Below, one piece after another: positions 55,401 through 64,000 of a stretch of DNA of 64,000 bases. This DNA comes from Capitulum mitella. Its lineage: Eukaryota; Arthropoda; Thecostraca; Pollicipedomorpha; Pollicipedidae. A model generated the notes under the pieces. The model had not been told where the DNA came from, did no database searches, and saw only the letters and a program-made list of their open reading frames with translations. The stretch's first letter is position 1. Each line of letters starts with the position of its first letter. Location of the stretch: positions 19,902,733 through 19,966,732 of the forward strand of contig CP099839.1 of NCBI GenBank assembly GCA_030062745.1, written 5' to 3'. The position numbers and the translations under genes were made by a program.

Positions 55401-56738
55401 GCCGTCTCCCCCGCCGACCCGCCGCGGCCGTACCGTCCCTGACCGGCCGTCTCCCCCGCCGACCCGCCGCGGCCGTACCGTCCCTGACTGGCTGCCTCCC
55501 CCGCCGGCCCGCCGCGGCCGTACCGTCCCTGACCGGCCGTCTCCCCCGCCGGCCCGCCGCGGCCGTACCGTCCCTGACCGGCCGTCTCCCCCGCCGACCC
55601 GCCGCGGCCGTACCGTCCCTGACTGGCTGCCTCCCCCGCCGGCCCGGCGCGGCCGTACCGTCCCTGACTGGCCGTCTCCCGCGCCGCCAGAACCAGCCGT
55701 CCAACTCGAGCAGCGTGTTCACGGGAGCACCGAGCGCGGCCGTGACCAGGCTGCGCCAGCACACCGAGTACGGCTTCCAGGTGCGCGCCCAGACCGAGCG
55801 CGGCCGGGCGAGTCCAGCCGCGCCGTCTGCGGCGCCACCGGACAGGTGGTCGACTCCGGTGAGCTGGACGGAGGCGGAGGAGGGCGCCGGTGTCGTTGGC
55901 CGGTGGTTTTGCGTCGTGTGCTGTCCCAATCCGCTGGCCGGCGGACCATCTGTGCCGTGGTCTGGTGGTGGTTCATCAAAGAAAGTAAATGACTTGGGAA
56001 ATTTCTGTAAGACCAATTAAGGTGCCCGCAGAAAATCGGTAGGTGGTTTTCTCGATCTCCGATTACTCAGGTAGTACCGAATGCCGACGGATATTTTCTT
56101 CCTCATCGATGGCGTCTCACAGATAGGCCGATGTCTGTTGTCAAGGGCTGTAGAAACTGGCTGACGGACTGTTCTGTGGCAGTACATGTCGGAGACGGCG
56201 CCATAATAAACGAGGACGTCATCGCCGGCGTGTCGGTGGCCGTCGGTGTGCTGCTGGTCGTCGTCATCGGCGTGGCCGTCCTCTTCGTCAGGAGGTGAGG
56301 CAGCATCGCCGTGTCTCGTCAGGGACGCGTGCTCCGTATCGCGGTCCTCGAACTGTGCGGTTAGCGCAACCGTCAGCAAGGTTTTCGGTCGTATTTCAGG
56401 GTTTGGTATGTCTTCGTTTCACTACGTTTGTTTGACGGTAAGGAAGGATGATGGTCGAGCGCAGATGGAAGAGTTTGATGATCACTTTTTTTTGTGTGTG
56501 TGAAATGTGAGGAATGGGACATTATGGCACTTCTTTACTGCGCCGAACACGTTGTGCCTGCATTTTGGGATAATCATCCTTTAAACATCAAATATTATTG
56601 GCGTCTGATCGTTTTACAAGAATGAGCCTTACTCTCACGACCCTGTTTTACACTCGGGAGTTTTGTGTCATTGCCGAGGAGTTTTCTAGGCACACGTCAG
56701 CCGAGGCCACCAGCATCGGAGCCTCCAGCCAGACCGAG
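52413..56738 (+). CDS. Eph: Eph receptor tyrosine kinase, extracellular FN3 to juxtamembrane exons (partial; two apparent frame breaks)
   Basis: Eph receptors bind membrane-tethered ephrins and signal through a cytoplasmic kinase in cell-cell guidance. Exons in order: YDVRCPQCGAALSYSPAQ (FN3-1); VFHTGLNQTRVTVSGLNPVT and GVSSEAASDDGHVAIEVTTQ (FN3-1 end); VPSVVSDVRATMVRPSEALL and SWQPPADPQEQVLKYEIRCF (FN3-2 start); SVFTGAPSAAVTRL and TEYGFQVRAQTERG (FN3-2 end); DGAIINEDVIAG, a transmembrane helix and RR stop-transfer. The order matches Eph. The ligand-binding and Cys-rich exons and the kinase domain were not found; the kinase would have to lie beyond the inverted-duplication arm. Two one-base frame breaks (53676, 55808) mean either assembly errors or a pseudogene. 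Confidence 0.8.
53590..53744 (+). CDS. Eph: Eph exon, end of first FN3 repeat, with frame break
   Basis: It encodes TGLNQTRVTVSGLNPVTSYQ, VRVYTVQ, then, one base out of frame, GVSSEAASDDGHVAIEVTTQ, with donor TCAG|GTCAGC. The two parts are joined by GACCGGTG where GAC-GGT would keep the frame. The 5' boundary is uncertain: 53511-53551 is a diverged copy of 53596-53636, a partial tandem duplication of the exon start. Confidence 0.7.
54060..54184 (+). CDS. Eph: Eph exon, start of second FN3 repeat
   Basis: The acceptor TTGTTCCGCAG precedes TG CCG TCC. The exon encodes PSVVSDVRATMVRPSEALLS, WQPPADPQEQVLKYEI and RCFVK, with donor AAG|GTGGGT. The 125 nt follow a phase 1 donor and leave in phase 0. 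Confidence 0.85.
54480..55680. repeat. GC-rich minisatellite of about 45-bp units, about 26 copies
   Basis: The unit contains CGTCTCCCCCGCCGACCCG and CCGCGGCCGTACCGTCCCTG. Most units are 45 bp; some are 44 bp (one C fewer) and some carry GACTGGCTGC in place of GACCGGCCGT. The array fills the intron between the two FN3-2 exons and runs into the CCGCCAG acceptor of the next exon. The long minus-strand frames (471 and 527 codons of a 15-residue repeat) follow from the unit length and are not a gene. Confidence 0.96.
55691..55858 (+). CDS. Eph: Eph exon, end of second FN3 repeat, with frame break
   Basis: It encodes NQPSNSSSVFTGAPSAAVTR, QHTEYGFQVRAQTERGR, then, one base shifted, ESSRAVCGATGQVVDS, with donor TCCG|GTGAGC. 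The exon is 168 nt; 169 nt would be needed to enter in phase 0 and meet the next exon's phase 1 acceptor. One base is therefore missing near the CCGGGCGAG at 55805-55812. Confidence 0.75.
56183..56294 (+). CDS. Eph: Eph transmembrane exon
   Basis: The acceptor TTCTGTGGCAG precedes TA CAT GTC. The exon encodes VHVGDGAIINEDVIAG, the helix VSVAVGVLLVVVIGVAVLF, and VRR, with donor AGGAG|GTGAGG (phase 2). Confidence 0.82.
56690..56738 (+). CDS. Eph: Candidate Eph juxtamembrane exon
   Basis: The acceptor GAGTTTTCTAG precedes G CAC ACG. It encodes RHTSAEATSIGASSQTE in phase with the transmembrane exon, with donor GAG|GTGATG. The 49-nt length and phase fit, but the sequence is not conserved enough for certainty. 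Another possible small exon is 57096-57132 (SQLQPLLVMKSS, donor C|GTGAGT). Confidence 0.4.
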
Positions 56739-58070
56739 GTGATGGCGGGCAGTCGCCTCCGGAAAGAGACCTCCTCATGGACGGCGTGGGCGTGTGGTGT
56801 GCGATGGCGTCTCGCCGGCGTCTCGAACCTGCGCCAGAAAGGGGAAAGGGCGATACCCTCTGGGAACAAACACCTGCTGGGCCGTTTCCTGTCGCTGTCT
56901 GCCCTGTCTCACGGAACGTGCCTGCCAAGGCGGCAAATTGCCTGGACTGTATGGAAAATTAGCGTCAGCCGGTGAGGGGCCTGAGACCGTAAGCCTGAGG
57001 CGATCGTGGACCGGATATCGGGCCGACGGCACGGCGTGCCCCCGTCACGTCCGTGTGAGACTAGCGTCCGGACGGGGAGGATGAAGAGGATGTAGTCGCA
57101 GCTCCAGCCGCTGCTGGTCATGAAGTCCTCGCGTGAGTCACCTCGGTTTGGTCTGGCCATTCGATTTTCCCGGGACGACGCCATAGAAATGACGGCTGGC
57201 AATGTTGTTCCCGGCCGTTCTGCGCATTGCTTGTTATTGACAGGAGAATATTTTGTGGAACGTGACTTGGCAGTGTGCTCATTAGGTTGTGTGCTGCCGG
57301 AACTTTCTTTCCTTATTGCGTCGTTTTCTTCTGGGGTAAGATTTGTGAGGTCGCTCCTTTGCTTTCCGCATTCTCCATCACGGCATTCACATTACCGTAA
57401 TGTATGCGAAAACGTGTATAGCTCATTCCTCAGGTATGGTAGTTTCAGTTTTGGTTTTTAAACACATAATCGGAAATAGATTGTATCGCTTGTTAAATAA
57501 ACTCCCTTTTAATGAGCAACATATGCCACTGCTGTCGTCGTACTCAGAAACCAATCAGTTAATACCCCTTTAAATTGGCATTTACATGAGAAACTTGAGA
57601 CCCGCAGACGGACAAGCTATACTGGACTGAGCCAGTTCCTACTGTGTCCATTAAATGTGTTCGTTGTTGTCGTCCGCTTATTGGTGCACTCCGTTACAGT
57701 GTTTCTCCTCTTCACATTCCAGTCAGGGCGTCGACAGTTCGTTTAAGAATGCTTCACATTTTTATCGTGCATGTCTTCAATAATGATGCGACCTAACTGC
57801 GTCCCAATCGCAGCAGTACGACGGACAAATATTATTGTATCAGCAGTCATGAGCGCGTTCGCTTTCGGTGCCTTTTGGATCGAGAATGCGTAAGTCGGTG
57901 ACGAAATCCGCGAATGTTACGCTGTTTCTACCTTGTGGCAAAGGCGAGGTCGTCTCTTCGGGTGACGTTTTTGTTCTTTATCGACGACACGCATTTACGA
58001 TTTGTCTCAGTCAATGCCTGTGTCCGGATGCATCTCACTTGCCCTGTTCTGTTGCAGCGATGCACGTAGG
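56739..58070. other. Stretch downstream of Eph juxtamembrane region
   Basis: No kinase-domain exon (no GxGxxG, HRD or DFG context) and no repeat recognised, apart from the weak candidate exon near 57100. Confidence 0.55.
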
Positions 58071-58720
58071 GGGTGGAACTCCGCTTCAGACGGCCTCTAC
58101 AGACGGCGTCTGATGGCGATGGCGTCTCCCGACAGGTGGCATCTCCTGGCAGACGGCATCTTCCGACAGATGGCATCTCTCGGCAGACGGCAGACTGTCA
58201 GCAGACTCGCACCAATGTTTCAGCAGAGCTTCTGCGACGATACCAAAGCGAATCAGTATCGTTTCATTGGGCCTCACCTATATTTCAAAAGCATTCTGTG
58301 GAGATTCAGCATTGATTCAAATGAAGCCCGCGGGTAATCAGTATGAAGTCATAAATGCCTGAACAGGGGTTCCGTGAGACACAGCATTGATTTGGTGCAA
58401 ATTCTGCGCAGCGATTCAGCAGGGATTCCAGGCCGTTTTAGATTTTCTGAGATCTGCGCAGAGGCTAGCTTTTACTGAGTTTGCCTCACATGCGCCAAAC
58501 TGTATCATGGATGTTATTACACCGGACGCTTGATATATGTGATGTACCAAGACCGCGCCACGCAATATCTAGGGCAAAACATATGAAATGGTATTTCAAT
58601 CGAAAGGTGCGAAGGTTGGTTGTAACGCGAAATTCAGCGCTTTATAGTCCGGAAGTTATAATGGAAAAACCAACGGAAGACAACATATGCCTGGACCAAG
58701 AACTTCCATTTAACGGCATT

Positions 58721-59950
58721 TTAACCCGTCCACGACTGGGGAGGCAGTTGACTGCCCCCCCTGATGTTTTTCTGGGATTGCGAGAGAACCAACAAACACA
58801 GAGTCACGAAACTTTGCGTACTTTTTGCTCCATCAATTTTACATCTCGCGTCAAAATTTTGACCTCAGGTCAGGTCCGGTGCCTGACCTAAGTCAGGTCA
58901 AACGGATCTATGTCCAAAAACGTTTAGCGCCCTCTAACTTTTTGCGCAAAAGAAGACATGACAATAATACTTTTAGGGATTAGTGATCGTGATAGATGCA
59001 AGAAATCCGTTATCTCAGATTTTCGGAATTTTCCGGGTCATTGATCTAAGGTCAAGCCCATTTTTAAGACATGTCGCCGTTTTATTCCTTTTGGAAATTG
59101 ACGGAATATTTCATAACATTTTTAGTGTGAAGTCAAGCAGACATCTAGTTACCATCATTGAGCAAAGTATCAATGACTTCCAGCCATTGACCTGAGGTCA
59201 GGTCACGAATAACTGTAGTAAGCCAAAATGCACCACCGTCAAAATCGACGATGAATTACTCAGAATGGGTAGAAAATGGCAGAACTAGCTTGCACAGACG
59301 TAAGTAATACCAGGAACCTCAAAAAGTTTGAAAAAGTTGCATATTTTGGAAATAAACAGGCTCTCACGAATAAAGCTCTGCCAATTTCGTAGATTGGTAA
59401 CTAATCGATTTTCCAAAATTTAAACATGAAAAACCATCACAAGAACCACAAAGATCAATAAAACATACATAGATCGTCTTTTTTCGCGAAAATAAAGAAA
59501 CGCTAAAATTAGTTCCCGTCAAATTGGTACCGCATACGGCAGCAGCACACACGGACAGCTGGCGGGAGAATTGCCGTGTCTTTAACTCAACGTTTCGGCG
59601 TATATATTGAACAAATCTGGGAAACTAGACGTGTATCGGCATCCGCGGACCTTTACTTGTGCGCTGGTACCTTTACCTAAGCGTTTTTAGTCACAGCCCT
59701 TGAGATTCGGGCCATTTCTCGGTCTCATGCAGCCGGCTATGCGAAAACATATATAGGGCGTAAATTGCTTACATATCATCTAAAACTAAAAATGAGACCA
59801 GTTTCGAGCTCTGCTGGTCACAGTCTTTATAAACGGTGTGCTTATTTTTATCGTGCGACCAACCGTTCGTGAGTTAGAGGGGAGGCAGTCAACTGCCCCC
59901 CCCCCCAATCTCCCATGTTCGAAACAGACCAACGGTCGTGCGCGGGTTAA
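58721..59950 (+). mobile_element. piggyBac-like non-autonomous element, copy E (best preserved)
   Basis: Intact ends: TTAA-CCCGTCCACGACTGGG on the left and GGTCGTGCGCGGG-TTAA on the right, a perfect TTAA target duplication. The matching left-arm site (34785-34788) is a single TTAA within CCAAATGGAGTTAACTAGG. It has no transposase. Confidence 0.93.
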
Positions 59951-60345
59951 TACGGGGGGGGGGGGATTCGACCACTCCGGTGGTTTTCCCGGCAGCAAAG
60001 TCCAGCCGCTTCCGCTATCGCTCTGATATTTGACGACGTTTCCTGCGGGTCCTTTTCACACGCAAGAAAAAACTGAACATCCTATGCGGACCGGAAGCGG
60101 CTCCAGGAGGCCTATCTGGGAGGCATGTGTTGTTTTGCGGCAGCTCATTCCAGAGTGATCTATCTCTGCCCGTTGTCCATGTAACAGCAGCCACAAGATC
60201 TCACTCCCGACTCTACGGATTACGCAGGGATTACCAGGGTGACGGACGGTGATTTCAGGGAATGTCGTGAGCCTTGACGCGGTGTTTGTGTTTATCTGCC
60301 GTGTTGCTGACTTATCCGTCCGGCTCCCGTGTTGCACACGGCACC

Positions 60346-60854
60346 GGACTACCGCGCTCACCTGGCACTGGTATGTTGTAAGGCAGCAGCCTGACTGACG
60401 AGTTGCTCGCCTCGTTGTCAGCTGGAGGGCAGGCCGCTGAGGCGGTCGTCTCGGGCGGGGGTCCCTGCGGACTGGGTCCAGTGGGTACAGGCACGGTGGG
60501 AGGTGGCGACAGCAGGCCTGTGGTGCTCGATGTTTCCGGCCAGGCTTTCACCGGCCCTGGCTGCTGCGGCTCGCTCGGGCCCTGTGTCGGCAGAGGGAAC
60601 GTGAGCAGCTCCAGAGGCTGGTCCGAGATGCCGAGTTCCGGCCCGGCCCGACGGACGCCCGGCGGTGGCAGGTAGGTCGGAGCCAGCGCCGGCGACGCTA
60701 GGGTATCCGGCATCGCCAGGGACACTGGTGGCGTCAGCTCGACGATGTTTGCGGCCGCCTGTGCGGTATCCAGCAGCAGAGGCAGCAGCAGCGGCAGCCG
60801 CGGCGTCCCAGCAACGGTGGGGCAGCGCCCCGACGTGCCGACAGTAGTGCTCAT
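60346..60854 (-). pseudogene. Inverted second copy of DUF4789-like exon 1 (orphan first exon)
   Basis: The minus strand starts MSTTVGTSGRCPTVAGTPRL and ends LLPYNIPVP, followed by the same GTGAGCGC donor. By eye it is about 85-90% identical to the 30901 copy, with one 15-nt in-frame deletion and no stop. Exons 2-6 are not duplicated: homology ends at 58075, just short of exon 2, and no partner exon was seen on this strand. It could be an orphan exon or the first exon of an altered transcript; the frame is intact, so calling it a pseudogene is tentative. Confidence 0.6.
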
Positions 60855-62252
60855 GACAGGGAGAGGGCCTGACCGTGCCAGAACGGAGCCGATCAGAGGT
60901 CAGGGCCGAGCTTCGCAGTATCTCACCGGCCCGCTACCACGTCGCGCGCTTAGTCACATTCGTCGTTATCCTCCTGGAAATGCAATACAGTTATTTTCAT
61001 TCAGTTCATAAAGTACCCGTCAAAATCAACGTCATATCGTATCATTACAAATTCAAAGCCACCCCAGGCGCCCAAACCACGCCACAAATAATGTCCAGAA
61101 ACATCATAACAATCCAACACAAACGACGCCAATATATCCAATTCCACAGCAACATCCATATAACAAACCTAACACCTGGTAAGTTGGTGACCCCATAAAT
61201 TTTCACAACTTCCCGACTAGAATTTCGTAAGTTTCTACCACAAATGCATGCACTTGCCAAGGCAGCGCCAGACACCCTCTTTTTTTGTTGCATAAGTCTG
61301 CAGCTACACGGCGAAGAGCTGTCAAATTATCAGAAGTTCTCGGGACGTCAGCTTGGCATATTTCAGTATTTTTCTTTTTGTTGAATTCGTCCAAGATCAT
61401 GCCAGAATGACGTCATAAGGAGGAATATGTTTTACGGTTTTGATATTTTCTTCGAAACTGCTTGATATTTATTTATATACTGGTCGTGCAAAATCGCACA
61501 TAGTGTGCAGTATGTTTCATGTCATGAGAGGTGAATGAAGATCTCTAGGTTGTGGAAATCTAGTGCCAATTTAAGTCGTAAACCCGTTGCGACGGTCACT
61601 TTAATATTTTCCGGCCCCCATATGAATATTTTGAGGCACCGGACGGTTTTTATGCAGTGCAAGGATTTTATGTGCCGTGTTCGGCATACTTAAAAGCAAT
61701 ACGTACTTAGCCTGGTACCGCGTGGCCTAAGTTGATCAGGGTCACCTTTCGCACAGACGTGTATTGATATCCTATGCATATCTTTTTACATGTTTCGGCC
61801 TCAGGATGTTCATGATGTCCAGTTTGTAGGGGAAGAACGACACGACCCAAATCGGTCAAATACTAACCTTAGACGTCACCTGTGATTTAAGAGATAATCT
61901 TAGATAAGATATAAAGATCCAAAAACGGGATGTACCCAGTCGTCACTCAGGCATCCCTCATCACTGAAGGCAATCGATTGCTGTGTGAGCTGCTCAAATC
62001 GATCGATGAATTCCAAAGTTATTGAGTGCGGGCGTCCTCACCGCCCCACCCCCGTCCCCAGCAAATGCCAGGTGGAGAAATACCTCAGTAATTGCCGGGT
62101 CAGCATGTAAAAGCATGTAGTGATATTTCATTACGCACAGTTCTTGACAGGCTCATGACAACAATATCATTGTCAGTCACCACCGATACACGGTTTGTCG
62201 TTACTTCCAAGCTCATCGACTGATTCTGACGTGGCCATTCTCATGTATAATG

Positions 62253-62278
62253 TGTGTGTGTGTGTGTGTGTGTGTGTG
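62253..62278. repeat. (GT)n microsatellite, counterpart of (CA)n at 26742
   Basis: 13 GT units. It lies at the same place in the right arm as the (CA)n tract in the left, so the microsatellite predates the duplication. Confidence 0.9.
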
Positions 62279-62327
62279 GTGTTTCGATGCGCATATATGG
62301 AGACCACGCGACGTGCGCTTTGAGCCC

Positions 62328-62532
62328 AGCCATGGAGACCAAGGGAGCTTGCAACATCCAGGCAGCTGAGTTAAAAAAAACTGACCATTATCAGCACCAT
62401 GGAGATCAGGGGAGTTTGCAACATCCAGGCAGATGAGTTAAAAAACCTGACCATTATCAGCACCATGGAGACCAGGGGAGCTTGTAACATCCGGGCAGAT
62501 GAGTTAAAAAACCTGACCGTTTTCTGCACCAT
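62328..62532. repeat. About 66-bp tandem triplication specific to right arm
   Basis: Three units, each starting CATGGAGA(C/T)CA(A/G)GGGAG and ending ATTATCAGCAC or a variant. The left arm has a single unit at 26630-26700. Confidence 0.88.
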
Positions 62533-64000
62533 GTGAAATGTCCGTTGGATTCATTCCAGTTGCACTGCAGCGGTGACTTCACAACACATCTTATGGTAGC
62601 GCATTGCGTCCGCCATAGGCATGTGGTCAGCTTTTTAGGAAGTACATGCAAAGTCCCCAGCCGAGGACTGCCAAAACCTGTCTTTTCCCCGTGACAGACG
62701 GCTCGGATGACATGATGTGGGCCTGAGCCGCAGTCATCTGCAGGGGAATGGATGCGGTGAAAGAGGAGCAGACGGTGAATCCCACAGCTTTGACACACCA
62801 GCCTGACCGGTTCGGCCGTGACACAATGCGGCGCCTGCACGGCCCGCCACCGAACGACCCCCTTCGGAGCCTCGGCATCCTGGCACCCGCTGCTGGCGTC
62901 GCCCCTGCACGTGTTCCTCTCGCGGCATGCAAATGATAACCCTGTTCCCGGGGGCTAGATGGTGTAAGCGATCCCGACAAAGGGGACGAATTCCCACCTC
63001 CGAAAATCGCGAGAACGACACGTTTGATTTCATCGCAACAAACGGCAATAAATTTATCGTGATGTCAACTACATTTGTGTTAAAAGCAGTCTTTAGTATC
63101 TTGAAAAAGATGGATGCAGGAGGGAAGAAAAGTCAAAATGGGGAAATCTTCGACTTGTTATAACTCCGATGTTTGTCGACCCATTTTGATGCAATGGGCA
63201 TGGATAGGCGTCCACAGAGTATTGAAAATGACTGGCTATTTCTTTTCAAAAACTGAATGAACAAAATAAGTTTTAAACACTTGCAGCTTTTACTAGTCAT
63301 GTTATGCTGAACAAGTACAAATCGTAAGGGAAATGTCATAATGACATATTGAGCAACATTCATGACCTTTGACCTTAAATAACTTCCAGTAACCTCAGAG
63401 TGACATGAAATGATATTGAGTGTATTTGATACTGTTTGGAAACATTTGCGACCATTCCAATCGACTTTATTTCTAAAAATCCAGTTTTACGGCTGTCGTG
63501 ACATAGGGTGTGCGCACCGACATTTTAGGTCATAGCTCCGTGACTCGACCTGATATTAACCTGAAACACAGTAAACAATTGGAGGACATCCTTGTATGTC
63601 ATATATGTTTCGAGTTTTACGCTTGAACAGTTAATCCCAGAATTATTACTGTGAAACCGAAGTGTAAATTTTGACGTTCATCTGGCCTTATGAAGTTACC
63701 TCAGTATAACAAAATTATTTTGGTACGATTGACCAGTTATTTACCAATACAATCACCGAAAGTTTGAAGCTCTGTTTTAAAAACCTCAGTTTTGATACCC
63801 ATTTTCGATGTACCTTTGACATCGCCATAAATGGCCTCAGGTGACGCTTAAAAACGCTGCTTGGCTCCACCCCTGAACAAAATAAAACTACAAAACTTTG
63901 GTGCAGCAGTAAGTAAAAGAGAGAGATAGGAAAAGTGACCAAGTTTCGTGAGGCTGTTAAAAACTCTGGAACTTGCAAGAAAAAAATCCGAGGTGTAGAT

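Larger units (their letters stand above)
58075..64000 (-). repeat. Large inverted duplication, right arm (runs off window)
   Basis: Reverse-complement partner of 23821-35530, starting inside the 17-bp minisatellite (58095-58195) and continuing past the window end. It contains an inverted copy of exon 1 of the DUF4789-like gene (60346-60854) and copy E of the piggyBac-like element. It lacks copies B and C, the CR1-like LINE and the pogo-containing block. Divergence between arms is visible throughout, by substitutions and many small indels. Confidence 0.9.

Noticed and set aside
54347..56016. Minus-strand open frames of 471 and 527 codons with a Gly/Arg 15-residue repeat
   Set aside because: They are produced by a tandem array of about 45-bp units in an intron of the plus-strand Eph gene; neither end has a domain or splice context.
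57096..57132. Possible further Eph juxtamembrane exon (SQLQPLLVMKSS)
   Set aside because: Very short, with a weak acceptor and no conserved motif; mentioned only as a possibility under the Eph entry.

Overview
The window is nuclear DNA of an animal, most likely an arthropod. Three intron-rich protein-coding genes can be read from spliced exons with consensus splice sites. The rest is introns, intergenic DNA, transposon remnants and many minisatellites. Cysteine-rich DUF4789-type modules (an arthropod family), the repeat content and the GC-rich exons suggest a crustacean; a barnacle is my guess, not something the sequence proves.

Region by region. (1) 1-14.1 kb, minus strand: eleven exons of mitochondrial glycine dehydrogenase (GLDC, P-protein of the glycine cleavage system). 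They join in frame into the N-terminal 665 residues; the rest, including the PLP lysine, lies left of the window. (2) 14.1-23.8 kb: GC-rich presumed GLDC promoter, minisatellites, a broken LINE, a tRNA-like fragment and two unassigned exon-like segments. (3) 23.8-35.5 kb: left arm of a large inverted duplication. (4) 30.9-41.1 kb, plus strand: six exons (419 codons) of a probable secreted protein with a signal sequence, a proline-rich N-terminus and DUF4789-like cysteine-rich modules; exon 1 lies inside the left arm. (5) 41.1-52.2 kb: a second piggyBac-like element, a 5'-truncated RNase H-bearing LINE, LINE ORF1 sequence split by a small hAT-like element, and a GC-rich minisatellite. (6) 52.4-56.7 kb, plus strand: exons of an Eph-type receptor tyrosine kinase (fibronectin III repeats and transmembrane helix) with two apparent one-base frame breaks and a 1.2 kb array of about 45-bp units. 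(7) 58.1-64.0 kb: right arm of the inverted duplication, running off the window.

The two arms share about 5 kb of ancestral sequence, including exon 1 of the secreted protein. They differ by lineage-specific insertions: two piggyBac-like elements, a LINE and a composite pogo-containing block on the left, and one piggyBac-like element on the right. Each arm therefore gives the empty site for insertions in the other. Five copies of one about 1.2 kb piggyBac-like non-autonomous family are present. The other recurring pattern is that minisatellites or partial tandem duplications lie against splice sites in all three genes.

The genes do not form a pathway: GLDC is a mitochondrial housekeeping enzyme, the DUF4789 protein is probably extracellular, and Eph is a surface receptor.
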